A stretch of 64,000 nt of DNA from CAVQKZ01 sp963837325 (lineage in GTDB: Bacteria; Actinomycetota; Actinomycetes; Mycobacteriales; Jatrophihabitantaceae): NCBI GenBank assembly GCA_963837325.1, contig CAWIMV010000001.1, positions 992,001-1,056,000 of the forward strand, in the 5' to 3' direction. The position numbers and the translations under genes were made by a program. Positions 54,292 through 62,226 of this stretch are shown piece after piece. The notes under the pieces were generated by a model. The model was not told the origin of the DNA. It ran no database searches and was given only the letters and a program-made list of their open reading frames with translations. The first letter of the stretch is position 1. Each line of letters starts with the position of its first letter.

Positions 54292-55104
54292 GTGCCCAGC
54301 GTTCTGGACGAGATCGTCGCCGGTGTTCGTGAGGACGTCGCAGCGCGCGAGGAAGTTCTCTCCCTCGACGAGATCAAGGCCCGCTTGACGCAGGTTTCGC
54401 CGGCGCTGGACGCACTCGCCGCACTGAGGGCACCGGGCGTCGGGGTGATCGCCGAAGTGAAGCGACGCAGCCCGTCGAAGGGGACGCTGGCCAGCATCGC
54501 CGATCCCGCCGCCCTCGCCGCCGAGTACGAGGCCGGCGGTGCCCGGATGATCAGCGTGCTCACTGAGCAGCGGCAGTTCGGTGGTTCGCTCGAAGATCTT
54601 GATTCGGTGCGGGCCGCAGTCCAGGTGCCGGTGTTGCGCAAGGATTTCGTCCTCGGGTCCTACCAGGTGCACGAGGCCCGCGCCCACGGCGCCGACGTGG
54701 TCTTGTTGATCGTCGCTGCGCTCGACCAGAACACCCTCATCGGCCTTCGGGAGCGGATCGAGTCGCTGGGCATGACCGCGATTGTCGAAGTGCATACCGA
54801 GGACGAAGCATCGCGCGCCCTCGACGCAGGCGCGCGAGTCATCGGTGTGAATGCGCGCGACCTCAAGACGTTGGCCGTCGATCGGTCGGCGTTCGAGCGC
54901 ATCGCCCCGGGCTTGCCCGGCGAGATCGTCAAGATCGCCGAATCCGGTGTGCGCGGACCGAGAGACCTCATCGAGTACGCGGCCGCGGGTGCTGACGCGG
55001 TACTGGTCGGCGAGGGACTGGTAACGGACGCCGATCCGCGCCAGGCGGTTGCCGACCTGGTCACCGCCGGCTCGCATCCGGCCACGCCGCGAGCGTCACG
55101 TTAA
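54292..55104 (+). CDS. trpC: Indole-3-glycerol phosphate synthase
   Basis: 270-residue beta/alpha barrel. Motifs are VIAEVKRRSPSKG (catalytic Lys), ISVLTEQRQFGGS, PVLRKDFV, GVNARDL and IAESGV. The GTG at 54292 has GGGAGG 8 nt upstream; the frame is open further upstream but overlaps the membrane-protein gene. No fused TrpF. Confidence 0.95.
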   Translation: MPSVLDEIVAGVREDVAAREEVLSLDEIKARLTQVSPALDALAALRAPGVGVIAEVKRRSPSKGTLASIADPAALAAEYEAGGARMISVLTEQRQFGGSLEDLDSVRAAVQVPVLRKDFVLGSYQVHEARAHGADVVLLIVAALDQNTLIGLRERIESLGMTAIVEVHTEDEASRALDAGARVIGVNARDLKTLAVDRSAFERIAPGLPGEIVKIAESGVRGPRDLIEYAAAGADAVLVGEGLVTDADPRQAVADLVTAGSHPATPRASR

Positions 55105-55131
55105 GTAACTCCCGACACTCCAAGCAAACAC

Positions 55132-55160
55132 TGGACTACGGACTGCTGGCCGGTTAAGAT
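55132..55160 (+). promoter_or_regulatory. Promoter of a small unknown transcription unit
   Basis: TGGACT (55132-55137), 17 bp, TAAGAT (55155-55160). Transcription would begin near 55167, about 60 nt after the trpC stop. The 523-bp gap from trpC to the hemerythrin gene contains this promoter, a short ORF and two large hairpins. Confidence 0.5.
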
Positions 55161-55268
55161 CTTCGTAGGTTGAGTTCGCAGCCAGGTAGGGCCCAACGTC
55201 GTATCTCGGACGTGGGGAGCGCTAGCTCAGACCCACCACTTTCGGTGACCTCGAACCTGAGGATCACG

Positions 55269-55385
55269 ATGACCGCGCAGCAGGCTAACTTTTGCCACTG
55301 CTCCGCTCAATCAACGCGTTGCCCTGCCGACCGTCCTGGCCAGCTCAGGTTACAACTGCGCGCTGCGACGCTAGCGGTCCCATGA
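55269..55385 (+). CDS. Possible 38-residue peptide rich in Cys and His
   Basis: ATG at 55269 with GAGGA about 7 nt upstream, ending at TGA 55383-55385. The peptide contains NFCHC and one more Cys, and no recognised domain. Directly after the stop a perfect 16-bp inverted repeat begins. It could be a leader peptide, a small protein or chance. The upstream extension to a TTG at 55170 is less convincing. Confidence 0.3.
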   Translation: MTAQQANFCHCSAQSTRCPADRPGQLRLQLRAATLAVP

Positions 55386-55386
55386 C

Positions 55387-55437
55387 TTGACGGAGGGACC
55401 CCCGACGCGATGGGGGTCGCCGGGGTCCCTCCGTCAA
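55387..55437 (+). terminator. 16-bp perfect inverted repeat
   Basis: TTGACGGAGGGACCCC at 55387-55402 pairs perfectly with 55422-55437. A short inner CGAC/GTCG pair lies in the loop. It is stronger than needed for a simple terminator and has no T-run, but rho-independent terminators in high-GC actinobacteria often lack one. Confidence 0.7.
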
Positions 55438-55442
55438 CCACC

Positions 55443-55482
55443 GCGCCGCAGTCGATCGGCCCCGACCGATCGGCTGCGGCGC
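55443..55482 (+). repeat. 17-bp inverted repeat with one wobble pair
   Basis: GCGCCGCAGTCGATCGG (55443-55459) faces CCGATCGGCTGCGGCGC (55466-55482) across a 6-nt loop; a single T-G position is a wobble in RNA. Second hairpin in tandem after the previous one. Confidence 0.75.
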
Positions 55483-55627
55483 ACCTTTGTGTCGGGACGC
55501 AGATCGCCTGCGCCGCCCGCCGCCCCACGCGACCCACGCCGTCCGGATGCCGATTGAGAGCGGCCCGGCCGGGGTAAGCAGATGCGGTGACGGCTGGAGG
55601 GTCGTCCATTTTCCGACGGAGGCTGCC

Positions 55628-56128
55628 ATGTCCACGGACGCGATCGTCCTGTTGAAGAACGACCATAAGGAAGTGCGTCGCCTGTTCAGTCAGTTCGAGA
55701 AGGCCGGCGACAACGCGACGGCCACGAAGGGCCAGCTCGTCAAGAAGATCATCGAGCTGCTGACCGTGCACACCTACCTCGAGAACGAGGTCATGTATCC
55801 CGAGGTCCGCAAGCTGATGCCAGACCTTGAGGACGACATCCTCGAGTCCTACGAGGAGCACCACGTTGCTGACGTGCTCTGCGCCGAGCTGATGATGCTC
55901 AACCCCGACGACGAGCGCTTCGACGCCAAGACCACCGTGCTGATCGAGTCGGTCACGCACCACATCGAAGAGGAAGAGGGGGATTGGTTCCCCGAGGTCC
56001 GCTCCGGTGTCGGCCGCAAGCAGTTGCAGGAGATCGGCGCCAAGATGGAGTCGATGCGCAAGAAGGCCCCCACGAGCCCGGCCCAGCCCAGCGCGCTCAA
56101 GAAGGCCGTCGACGCGGTCATCGCCTAG
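55628..56128 (+). CDS. Hemerythrin-like (HHE) domain protein
   Basis: 166 residues with GGAGG just upstream of the ATG at 55628. Two HHE regions provide the di-iron ligands: KNDHKEVRR, VHTYLENEVMYPEV, YEEHH and HHIEEEEGDWFPEV. The C-terminus is Lys/Ala/Pro-rich. It could bind oxygen, nitric oxide or respond to peroxide. A GGGTAA at 55572-55577 resembles the -10 of stress sigma factors (SigB/SigF) but the -35 is weak. It stands apart between trpC and trpB. Confidence 0.85.
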   Translation: MSTDAIVLLKNDHKEVRRLFSQFEKAGDNATATKGQLVKKIIELLTVHTYLENEVMYPEVRKLMPDLEDDILESYEEHHVADVLCAELMMLNPDDERFDAKTTVLIESVTHHIEEEEGDWFPEVRSGVGRKQLQEIGAKMESMRKKAPTSPAQPSALKKAVDAVIA

Positions 56129-56135
56129 CTCGTTT

Positions 56136-56190
56136 CCCCGATCGTGCAGCCTCTGGCGGCGTGAGGCCGCCAGAAGCTGCCCAATCGGGG
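56136..56190 (+). terminator. Long hairpin between hemerythrin and trpB
   Basis: Arms 56136-56160 and 56166-56190 pair over more than 20 positions with three mismatches: CCCCGAT with ATCGGGG at the base, GCAGC with GCTGC in the middle, and CTGGCGGC with GCCGCCAG at the tip. The loop is GTGAG. It starts 8 nt after the hemerythrin stop, as expected for its terminator. Confidence 0.65.
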
Positions 56191-56238
56191 TTGGGCGCGC
56201 CGGTATGGTTGCGACACTCATCCTGGAGCCCCACTGCC

Positions 56239-57444
56239 ATGACTGCTGATCCCGCCACGCCCGACGCCACCGGCCACTTCGGCCAGTTCGGCGGGCGGTT
56301 CGTACCCGAGGCGCTGGTCGCCGCGATCGACGAGCTGACTGCTGCCTTCCACGCCACCCGGCACGATCCCGACTTCGGCGCCGAACTGCAGCGGCTGCAC
56401 CGTGACTACACCGGCCGGCCGTCGCCGCTGACCGACGTACCGAAGTTCGCCGAACATGCCGGCGGGGCGCGCGTCCTGCTCAAGCGTGAAGACCTCAACC
56501 ACACGGGTTCACACAAGATCAACAACGTGCTCGGCCAGGCCCTGCTCACCCAGCGAATCGGCAAGAAGCGGGTTATCGCCGAAACCGGAGCGGGCCAGCA
56601 CGGCGTGGCCACCGCTACCGCGGCCGCGCTCATGGGCCTGGATTGCACCGTCTACATGGGCGAGGAGGACACCCGCCGGCAGGCTCTCAACGTCGTGCGC
56701 ATGCAGTTGCTCGGCGCAACCGTCGTCCCCGTGACGACGGGATCGCGCACGCTCAAGGACGCGATCAACGAGGCCATGCGCGACTGGGTGACCAACGTCG
56801 AGACCACCAACTATGTGTTCGGCACCGTCGCCGGCCCGCACCCGTTCCCGCTGATGGTGCGCGAGTACCAGCGCATCATCGGCGACGAGGCCCGGGCGCA
56901 GGTGTTGGAGCGCGTCGGCCGGCTCCCCGACGTGGTGGCGGCGTGCGTCGGCGGTGGATCGAACGCGATCGGGATCTTCACCGCGTTCGTGCCGGACGCA
57001 TCGGTGCGGCTGGTCGGCTTCGAAGCCGGCGGCGACGGCATCGACAGCGGACGGCACGCAGCCACGATCACCGGCGGTGCGCCCGGCGTGCTCCACGGCG
57101 CGCGCTCGTACCTGCTGCAGGACGAGCACGGCCAGACCATCGAGTCGCATTCGATCTCGGCCGGCCTGGACTATCCCGGGGTCGGCCCCGAGCACTCCTA
57201 CCTCAACGACACCGGCCGGGCCGAGTACCGCCCGGTCACCGACGCTCAGGCCATGGCCGCGTTTTCGCTGTTGTGCCGCACCGAAGGCATCATCCCGGCG
57301 ATCGAGTCGGCCCATGCGCTGGCCGGCGCGCTGGAGCTGGGCCGCGAGCTCGGCCCCGACGCGGTGATCCTGGTCAACCTCTCCGGCCGAGGGGACAAGG
57401 ACGTCGAGACCGCGGCCAAGTACTTCGGGCTCGGCCAGACGTGA
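56239..57444 (+). CDS. trpB: Tryptophan synthase beta chain
   Basis: 401 residues. PLP lysine in HTGSHKINN, GAGQHG, ACVGGGSNAIGIF (phosphate loop), and C-terminal SAGLDYPGVGPEH. Joins indole and serine. The ATG at 56239 has TGGAG 10 nt upstream. TATGGT at 56204-56209 may be its -10. The stop overlaps trpA (GTGA). Confidence 0.96.
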   Translation: MTADPATPDATGHFGQFGGRFVPEALVAAIDELTAAFHATRHDPDFGAELQRLHRDYTGRPSPLTDVPKFAEHAGGARVLLKREDLNHTGSHKINNVLGQALLTQRIGKKRVIAETGAGQHGVATATAAALMGLDCTVYMGEEDTRRQALNVVRMQLLGATVVPVTTGSRTLKDAINEAMRDWVTNVETTNYVFGTVAGPHPFPLMVREYQRIIGDEARAQVLERVGRLPDVVAACVGGGSNAIGIFTAFVPDASVRLVGFEAGGDGIDSGRHAATITGGAPGVLHGARSYLLQDEHGQTIESHSISAGLDYPGVGPEHSYLNDTGRAEYRPVTDAQAMAAFSLLCRTEGIIPAIESAHALAGALELGRELGPDAVILVNLSGRGDKDVETAAKYFGLGQT

Positions 57445-58235
57445 CGTCGCTGTCCGACGCCCTGGCCAAGTCGAACGCCGAGGGCCGGGCCGCACTGATC
57501 GGCTACCTGCCGGTTGGCTACCCGTCCGTCGACGTCTCCATCGAAGCCATGCTCGCGCTCGTCGACGGCGGCGCGGACATCGTCGAAGTCGGCGTCCCGT
57601 ACAGCGACCCGGTGATGGACGGGCCCACCATCCAAGCCGCGGCCGAGCCCGCTGTCCGGGCCGGCGTGAGCGTTGCCGACGCGCTGGGCGCAGTCGCGGC
57701 CGTGCAGGCCAGGGGCGCGGCGGCTGTGGTGATGTCGTACTGGAATCCGATCGACCGGTACGGGGTCGCGCGGTTCGCGGCCGATCTTGCCGCGGCCGGC
57801 GGTTCGGGTGCGATCACCCCGGACCTGATCCCCGACGAGGCCGGGGCCTGGCTCGCGGCGAGCGACGAGTACGGCCTGGACCGGATCTTCCTGGTGGCGC
57901 CGTCCTCGACGGACGCGCGCATCGCATCCACCGCTGCGGCGTCGCGCGGATTCGTCTACGCGGCGTCGACCATGGGCGTCACGGGTGCCCGCACGACGAT
58001 GGGCAGCGCGGCCGAGGCATTGGTCGCGCGAGTCCGGGCCCTCGCACCACAGGTGCCGGTCTGCGTTGGTCTCGGCGTGTCAAACGGGGACCAGGCGGCC
58101 GAGGTGGGCACATTCGCCGACGGCGTGATCGTCGGTTCGGCGCTGGTGCGCTGCCTGCTTGACGATCCCGACGCATCCGGAGTGCGCGCGGTGCGCGATC
58201 TGGCGGCCGACCTGGCCGATGGCGTGCGCCGCTGA
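57441..58235 (+). CDS. trpA: Tryptophan synthase alpha chain
   Basis: 264-residue barrel releasing indole from indoleglycerol phosphate. The catalytic Glu is in DIVEVGVPYSDP and the catalytic Asp in ITPDLIPDE. GVTGART and GLGVSNGDQA are further motifs. GTG start overlapping the trpB stop. Convergent with the quinone oxidoreductase gene. Confidence 0.95.
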   Translation: MTSLSDALAKSNAEGRAALIGYLPVGYPSVDVSIEAMLALVDGGADIVEVGVPYSDPVMDGPTIQAAAEPAVRAGVSVADALGAVAAVQARGAAAVVMSYWNPIDRYGVARFAADLAAAGGSGAITPDLIPDEAGAWLAASDEYGLDRIFLVAPSSTDARIASTAAASRGFVYAASTMGVTGARTTMGSAAEALVARVRALAPQVPVCVGLGVSNGDQAAEVGTFADGVIVGSALVRCLLDDPDASGVRAVRDLAADLADGVRR

Positions 58236-58247
58236 CGCTTCGCCTTC

Positions 58248-58293
58248 CCCCGCCCATGACCGGTGGTGTCGAGCCGAACAGTCACGGGCGGGG
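58248..58293. terminator. Hairpin between trpA and the convergent oxidoreductase gene
   Basis: CCCCGCCC (58248-58255) pairs with GGGCGGGG (58286-58293); after one mismatch TGAC pairs with GTCA. It lies in the 146-bp convergent gap and could serve both genes. Confidence 0.6.
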
Positions 58294-58381
58294 AAATCCC
58301 TCCCGCTGGGGCGAGCAACTAATAACTGTGGACCGTGCTGCGCGGACAAGCAATATCAAAGCGGTTAAATCGGGCGCGCGG

Positions 58382-59365
58382 TCATGGCACGACCAGTAGC
58401 TTGCCCATCGTCTTGCGGCCTTCGAGGTCGCGATAAGCGTCTCCGGCCTGATCAAGGGCATAGCGTCCACCGATCGTGACGTGCAGCGTCGCGTCGGCGA
58501 TGGCACCGAGCACCTCGGCCGCCCGCCAGAGCAACTCCGAACGCTCGGCGGTGTAGTGGCCAAGGGTCGGACGGGTCAGGAACAACGATCCGCCCGAGTT
58601 GAGGCGTTGGATGTCGAACGGGGGAACCTGACCGCTCGCTGCGCCGAACAGCGCCAGCATGCCGCGCGGACGCAACGACGCCAGCGACGCGTCGAACGTC
58701 GACTTGCCGACTCCGTCGTAGACGACGTGTACGCCGCCGTCGGAGGCCCGGCGGACCTCTTCGGCCAGGTCGGTCACCTCGTCATAGCGGATGACGACAT
58801 CAGCACCGGCGGCCCGGGCGGCCTGCTCCTTCTCGGCGCTGCCGACGGTGCCGATCACGTGGGCGCCGTTGGCCTTGGCCAGCTGGACCAGCAGGTGGCC
58901 CGCCCCGCCTGCGGCGGCGTGCACCAGCACCTCGTCGCCGGCCCGCACGGCGTAGGTCGAGTTGAGCAGGTAGTGGGCCGTCATGCCCTGCAGCATCGCG
59001 GCGGCGGCTTGCTCGGGAGACACTTCGGCCGGCACCGGTACGGCCTGCGCGGCGTCGATGACCGTCGCTGTGGCGTGCGTGCCATTGCCGGCCGCTGTCG
59101 CGACCACGTCGCCGGGGGCGAAGTCGCTGACCTCGCTCCCGACCGCCAGGACCCGACCGGCACATTCGGAGCCGAGCACGAACGGGGTCGGTACCGGATA
59201 GACACCCTGGCGCCGGTATACGTCGATGAAGTTGACGCCTGACGCGGCGACCTCGACCAGCACCTGGGCGGGGCCGGGCTCGGGAATGGGTCGGGTCTGG
59301 ACGTCGAGGACTTCTGGTCCGCCGTTCGTCGTGACGACGACGGCGCGCATCTCGTCTGTTGCCAT
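58382..59365 (-). CDS. Zinc-independent quinone oxidoreductase (QOR, MDR family)
   Basis: 327 residues from the ATG at 59365. GroES-like N-terminal domain with GVNFIDVYRRQG and LGSECAGRV; Rossmann domain with VLVHAAAGGAGHLL, the NADPH loop of QOR (AAxGGVGxxxxQ-like). TACGGT ends 7 nt before the ATG, a probable leaderless promoter. Divergent from lgt. Open frame continues upstream only as the antisense of lgt. Confidence 0.88.
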   Translation of the reverse strand: MATDEMRAVVVTTNGGPEVLDVQTRPIPEPGPAQVLVEVAASGVNFIDVYRRQGVYPVPTPFVLGSECAGRVLAVGSEVSDFAPGDVVATAAGNGTHATATVIDAAQAVPVPAEVSPEQAAAAMLQGMTAHYLLNSTYAVRAGDEVLVHAAAGGAGHLLVQLAKANGAHVIGTVGSAEKEQAARAAGADVVIRYDEVTDLAEEVRRASDGGVHVVYDGVGKSTFDASLASLRPRGMLALFGAASGQVPPFDIQRLNSGGSLFLTRPTLGHYTAERSELLWRAAEVLGAIADATLHVTIGGRYALDQAGDAYRDLEGRKTMGKLLVVP

Positions 59366-59401
59366 ACCCTCAACCGTAACCAGTACGCCCGGTCCAACGG
59401 C

Positions 59402-59407
59402 TACCGT
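59402..59407 (+). promoter_or_regulatory. -10 box of lgt, leaderless geometry
   Basis: TACCGT followed by 6 nt and the GTG of lgt. The same box and spacing precede the gene at 39490. Confidence 0.45.
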
Positions 59408-59413
59408 TGTCGC

Positions 59414-60370
59414 GTGCACCCACTCGCGGCGATTCCGAGCCCGACCCGCAGTGTGTGGCATCTCGGACCACTCCCGATTCGCGCCTACGCGCTGTGCATC
59501 GTCGTCGGCATCATCGTCGCGCTGTGGTTGACGGCCCGGCGCTGGCGCGAACGTGGTGGCACCGACGAGGACGTGTGGGACGTCGCGGGTTGGGCGGTCG
59601 TGTTCGGCATCATCGGCGGCCGGGTGTACCACGTGTTGACCGATCCGGAGCTGTACTTCGCAGCGGGCAAGCATCCGCTCGACGCGTTCAAGATCTGGGA
59701 CGGCGGGCTCGGCATATGGGGGGCCATCGCGTTCGGCGGGCTCGGCGCCTGGATCGGGTGCCGGCGCAAGTCCATGTCGATCGTCACCTTCGCCGACGCG
59801 GCGGTCCCGGGCGTGGTGCTGGCGCAGGGCATCGGGCGCTGGGGCAACTGGTTCAACAACGAGTTGTACGGCAGTGCGACCAGCCTGCCGTGGAAGTTGC
59901 AGATCCACGACATCGACACCGCCACGGGGCACGCGCAGGCCTGCAGCTTCGGTCACGTCGGAGCCACGATCTGCGGGTACTACCAGCCGACGTTCCTCTA
60001 CGAGTCGCTGTGGGACATCGGGCTCGGCCTGCTGCTGCTCTACGCCGACCGGCGTTGGCGACTCGGCCGCGGGACTGTGGCTGCGCTCTACGCGATGGGG
60101 TACACGGTCGGGCGTGCGTGGATCGAGGCCCTGCGCACTGACCACGCCAACCACTTCTTCGGCGTGCGGCTGAACGACTGGACCGCCCTCGTCGTGTTCC
60201 TGATCGGGCTGGCCTGGTTCGTGCGTCACGGTGGCTGGCACTCCGGGCGCGAGCCCACGCCGTACATCGGTGACCGGGCCGAGACCTCGGCCGACCCGGC
60301 TGACGCCGAAGCGGCCGCCGGCTCCATCGACGGTGAGGAGGTGCAGGTTCATGGCCGACGCGATGACTGA
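59414..60370 (+). CDS. lgt: Prolipoprotein diacylglyceryl transferase
   Basis: Attaches diacylglycerol to the lipobox Cys of prolipoproteins. 318 residues with seven membrane helices. The Lgt signature is GRWGNWFNNELYG; YQPTFLYES and the C-terminal RTDHANHFFGVRLNDW are conserved. The acidic hydrophilic tail overlaps the next gene by 20 bp. The neighbourhood of trpA and lgt matches the mycobacterial order, except that an oxidoreductase gene intervenes. Confidence 0.94.
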   Translation: MHPLAAIPSPTRSVWHLGPLPIRAYALCIVVGIIVALWLTARRWRERGGTDEDVWDVAGWAVVFGIIGGRVYHVLTDPELYFAAGKHPLDAFKIWDGGLGIWGAIAFGGLGAWIGCRRKSMSIVTFADAAVPGVVLAQGIGRWGNWFNNELYGSATSLPWKLQIHDIDTATGHAQACSFGHVGATICGYYQPTFLYESLWDIGLGLLLLYADRRWRLGRGTVAALYAMGYTVGRAWIEALRTDHANHFFGVRLNDWTALVVFLIGLAWFVRHGGWHSGREPTPYIGDRAETSADPADAEAAAGSIDGEEVQVHGRRDD

Positions 60371-61082
60371 GCTGCCGGGGCTGCCCGACCCGGAGATCCA
60401 CCACGAACACCGCGACTTCGGCGGCGGCTGGTTGCGGCCGACGGTCTTCGGCATGATGGACGGACTGGTCTCGAACTTTGCCTTGATCGTCGGTTTCAAC
60501 GGTGGTCAGGCGAAGCCCAGCGTGGTTTCGCTGGCCGGCCTCGCCGGGTTGGTCGCCGGCGCCTTCTCGATGGCCGTGGGCGAATACATCTCCGTGCAGA
60601 GCCAGAACGAATCGGCGCACGCCGAGATCGAGGTCGAGCGCCACGAACTGGAGCACAACTCCGCGGCCGAGCTTGCGGAGCTCACTCAGATGTACATCGC
60701 GCGGGGTGTCGAGCCAGCGCTGGCCGACCAAGTGGCCCGCCAGTTGTCGCGTGACCCGGAGCAGGCGCTGCTCATCCATACCCAAGAGGAATTGGGCGTC
60801 GACCCCGGTCAGCTGCCGAGCCCGAAGATCGCCGCCATCTCGTCACTGTTGTCGTTCAGCGTCGGGGCATTCATCCCGCTCCTGCCGTACCTGCTCGGTG
60901 CGACGAATGTCGTCGCCTCGGCCGTGCTCGCCGTAGCTGCGCTCTTCGCGGCCGGCGCGCTCACTGCCCGCTTCACGGTCCGCGGCTGGCTCTACTCCGG
61001 CACGCGACAACTTGTACTGGGCGTGGTCGCCGCGGCCGTCTGCTTCGGCGTAGGCAGCCTGTTCCACGTCTCCGCGGCCTAG
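60351..61082 (+). CDS. VIT1/CCC1-family membrane transporter
   Basis: 243 residues from the ATG at 60351 with GAGGAGG upstream, overlapping the end of lgt. The N-terminus has PTVFGMMDGLVSNFAL and the first two helices with VGEYISVQSQNE; a charged cytoplasmic metal-binding helix pair follows; three C-terminal helices end the protein. VIT1/CCC1 proteins move Fe2+ or Mn2+ out of the cytoplasm; the ion here is unknown. Confidence 0.88.
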   Translation: MADAMTELPGLPDPEIHHEHRDFGGGWLRPTVFGMMDGLVSNFALIVGFNGGQAKPSVVSLAGLAGLVAGAFSMAVGEYISVQSQNESAHAEIEVERHELEHNSAAELAELTQMYIARGVEPALADQVARQLSRDPEQALLIHTQEELGVDPGQLPSPKIAAISSLLSFSVGAFIPLLPYLLGATNVVASAVLAVAALFAAGALTARFTVRGWLYSGTRQLVLGVVAAAVCFGVGSLFHVSAA

Positions 61083-61096
61083 CCCCGACGGGTACC

Positions 61097-61125
61097 TTGT
61101 GGACCGACCGGTCGGTCCCTAGGGT
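61097..61125 (+). promoter_or_regulatory. Promoter with an 18-bp palindromic TetR-type operator in its spacer
   Basis: TTGTGG (61097-61102), 17 bp, TAGGGT (61120-61125). The perfect palindrome GGACCGACCGGTCGGTCC occupies 61101-61118, almost exactly the spacer. Such palindromes are typical operators of TetR-family repressors of fatty-acid genes. The TetR gene at 63444 is the likely partner. Confidence 0.75.
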
Positions 61126-61132
61126 GTGACGA

Positions 61133-61201
61133 GTGCCAACCGGAAGCAAGCCGCTCACCTCCGTGCGGGCCAAGGTGATTGGTGAGTCGGTGTCGGCATG
61201 A
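61133..61201 (+). CDS. Leaderless 22-codon upstream ORF
   Basis: GTG at 61133 lies 7 nt after the -10 box, so it should be the first codon of the mRNA. The frame runs 22 codons to TGA at 61199-61201, which overlaps the ATG of the APH-like gene (ATGA). The peptide starts VPTGSKPLTS and has no recognised motif. It may load ribosomes and pass them to the next gene by translational coupling. Confidence 0.5.
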   Translation: MPTGSKPLTSVRAKVIGESVSA

Positions 61202-62217
61202 CCGAACTCCCCGGCCTCGATCTCGTCGCGCTGCGTGGTTGGCTGGACTCGGCCCGTCCCGGCTTGCGCCAGGGCGACCTGAGCGGCGAAGTCATCGCCG
61301 GCGGCAAGTCGAATCTCACCTACCGCGTCACCGACGGGGTGACGGTGTGGGCCCTGCGGCGGCCGCCGCTGGCGCACGTACTGCCGACAGCGCACGACAT
61401 GGTGCGCGAGTACCGGGTCATCAGCGCACTCGCCGACACCGGTGTTCCGGTGGCCCGGGCCGTCGCCTTGTGCGAGGACGTCGACGTGCTCGGCGCACCC
61501 TTCTACCTGATGAGTTTCATCGACGGCGTGGTGTTCGATCGTTCCGACGCATTGGCCCGCCTCGACCGCGACGGGGCGCGGACGACGTGCGAGCGCCTCG
61601 TCGACACACTCGGCACTTTGCATGCCGTCGACCCGGCCGCGGTCGGCCTCAGTGACTTCGGGCGCCCCGAGGGCTTCCTGGCGCGGCAGGTCAAGCGCTG
61701 GCACGGGCAGTGGCAGGCGTCGGAAACCGAGCCGCGCGCGCAGCTGGGTCGAGTAGTCGATCGGCTCAGCGCCACGCTGCCGCACTCGTCGGCACCCGCC
61801 ATCGTGCACGGGGACTACCGCCTGACCAACGTCATGTTCAGCCCCGACCTCGCGAGCATCGCCGCCGTCGTCGACTGGGAGATGGCCACTCTCGGCGACC
61901 CGCTTACCGACGTCGGCCTGCTGGTCGTGTACCAAACGCTCTCGGCCGACGAGGACTTCGTGATGCCGCGGATGCGGCCTGAGGACGGCTTCCTCAGTCC
62001 CGAGCAACTGGTCGAGCGGTACGCGGCCGGCTCGCAGCGTGACCTGACCGAGCTCGACTGGTACGTCGGCTTCGGCTACTTCAAGCTCGCCGTCGTCGCC
62101 GAAGGCATTCACCACCGCTACCTGCAGGGCAAGACCGTCGGCAGCGGGTTCGACCATTTCGGCGCGGGGGTGCCCGGCCTGCTCGAATCCGCGCTGCAGC
62201 GGTTGGCCGACCGATAG
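61198..62217 (+). CDS. APH-like phosphotransferase (ACAD10/11-type kinase domain)
   Basis: 339 residues of the aminoglycoside phosphotransferase/choline kinase fold. The ATP loop has GGKSNLTYRV, catalytic HGDYRLTN and the metal-binding DWEMATLGDP. Proteins of this type next to an acyl-CoA dehydrogenase resemble the kinase half of human ACAD10/11, which phosphorylates 4-hydroxyacyl-CoA for breakdown. This suggests a hydroxy-acid catabolic role. Not likely an antibiotic-resistance enzyme. Confidence 0.82.
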   Translation: MTELPGLDLVALRGWLDSARPGLRQGDLSGEVIAGGKSNLTYRVTDGVTVWALRRPPLAHVLPTAHDMVREYRVISALADTGVPVARAVALCEDVDVLGAPFYLMSFIDGVVFDRSDALARLDRDGARTTCERLVDTLGTLHAVDPAAVGLSDFGRPEGFLARQVKRWHGQWQASETEPRAQLGRVVDRLSATLPHSSAPAIVHGDYRLTNVMFSPDLASIAAVVDWEMATLGDPLTDVGLLVVYQTLSADEDFVMPRMRPEDGFLSPEQLVERYAAGSQRDLTELDWYVGFGYFKLAVVAEGIHHRYLQGKTVGSGFDHFGAGVPGLLESALQRLADR

Positions 62218-62226
62218 GAGACTGGC

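Noticed and set aside
59366..60499. N-terminal extension of the quinone oxidoreductase frame to 705 codons
   Set aside because: Lies antisense to lgt and lacks similarity; the ATG at 59365 fits the family.
60351..61218. Two neighbouring proteins with MTELPGL near their N-termini (VIT1-like and APH-like)
   Set aside because: The surrounding sequences differ and the DNA codons differ; probably coincidence, not duplication.
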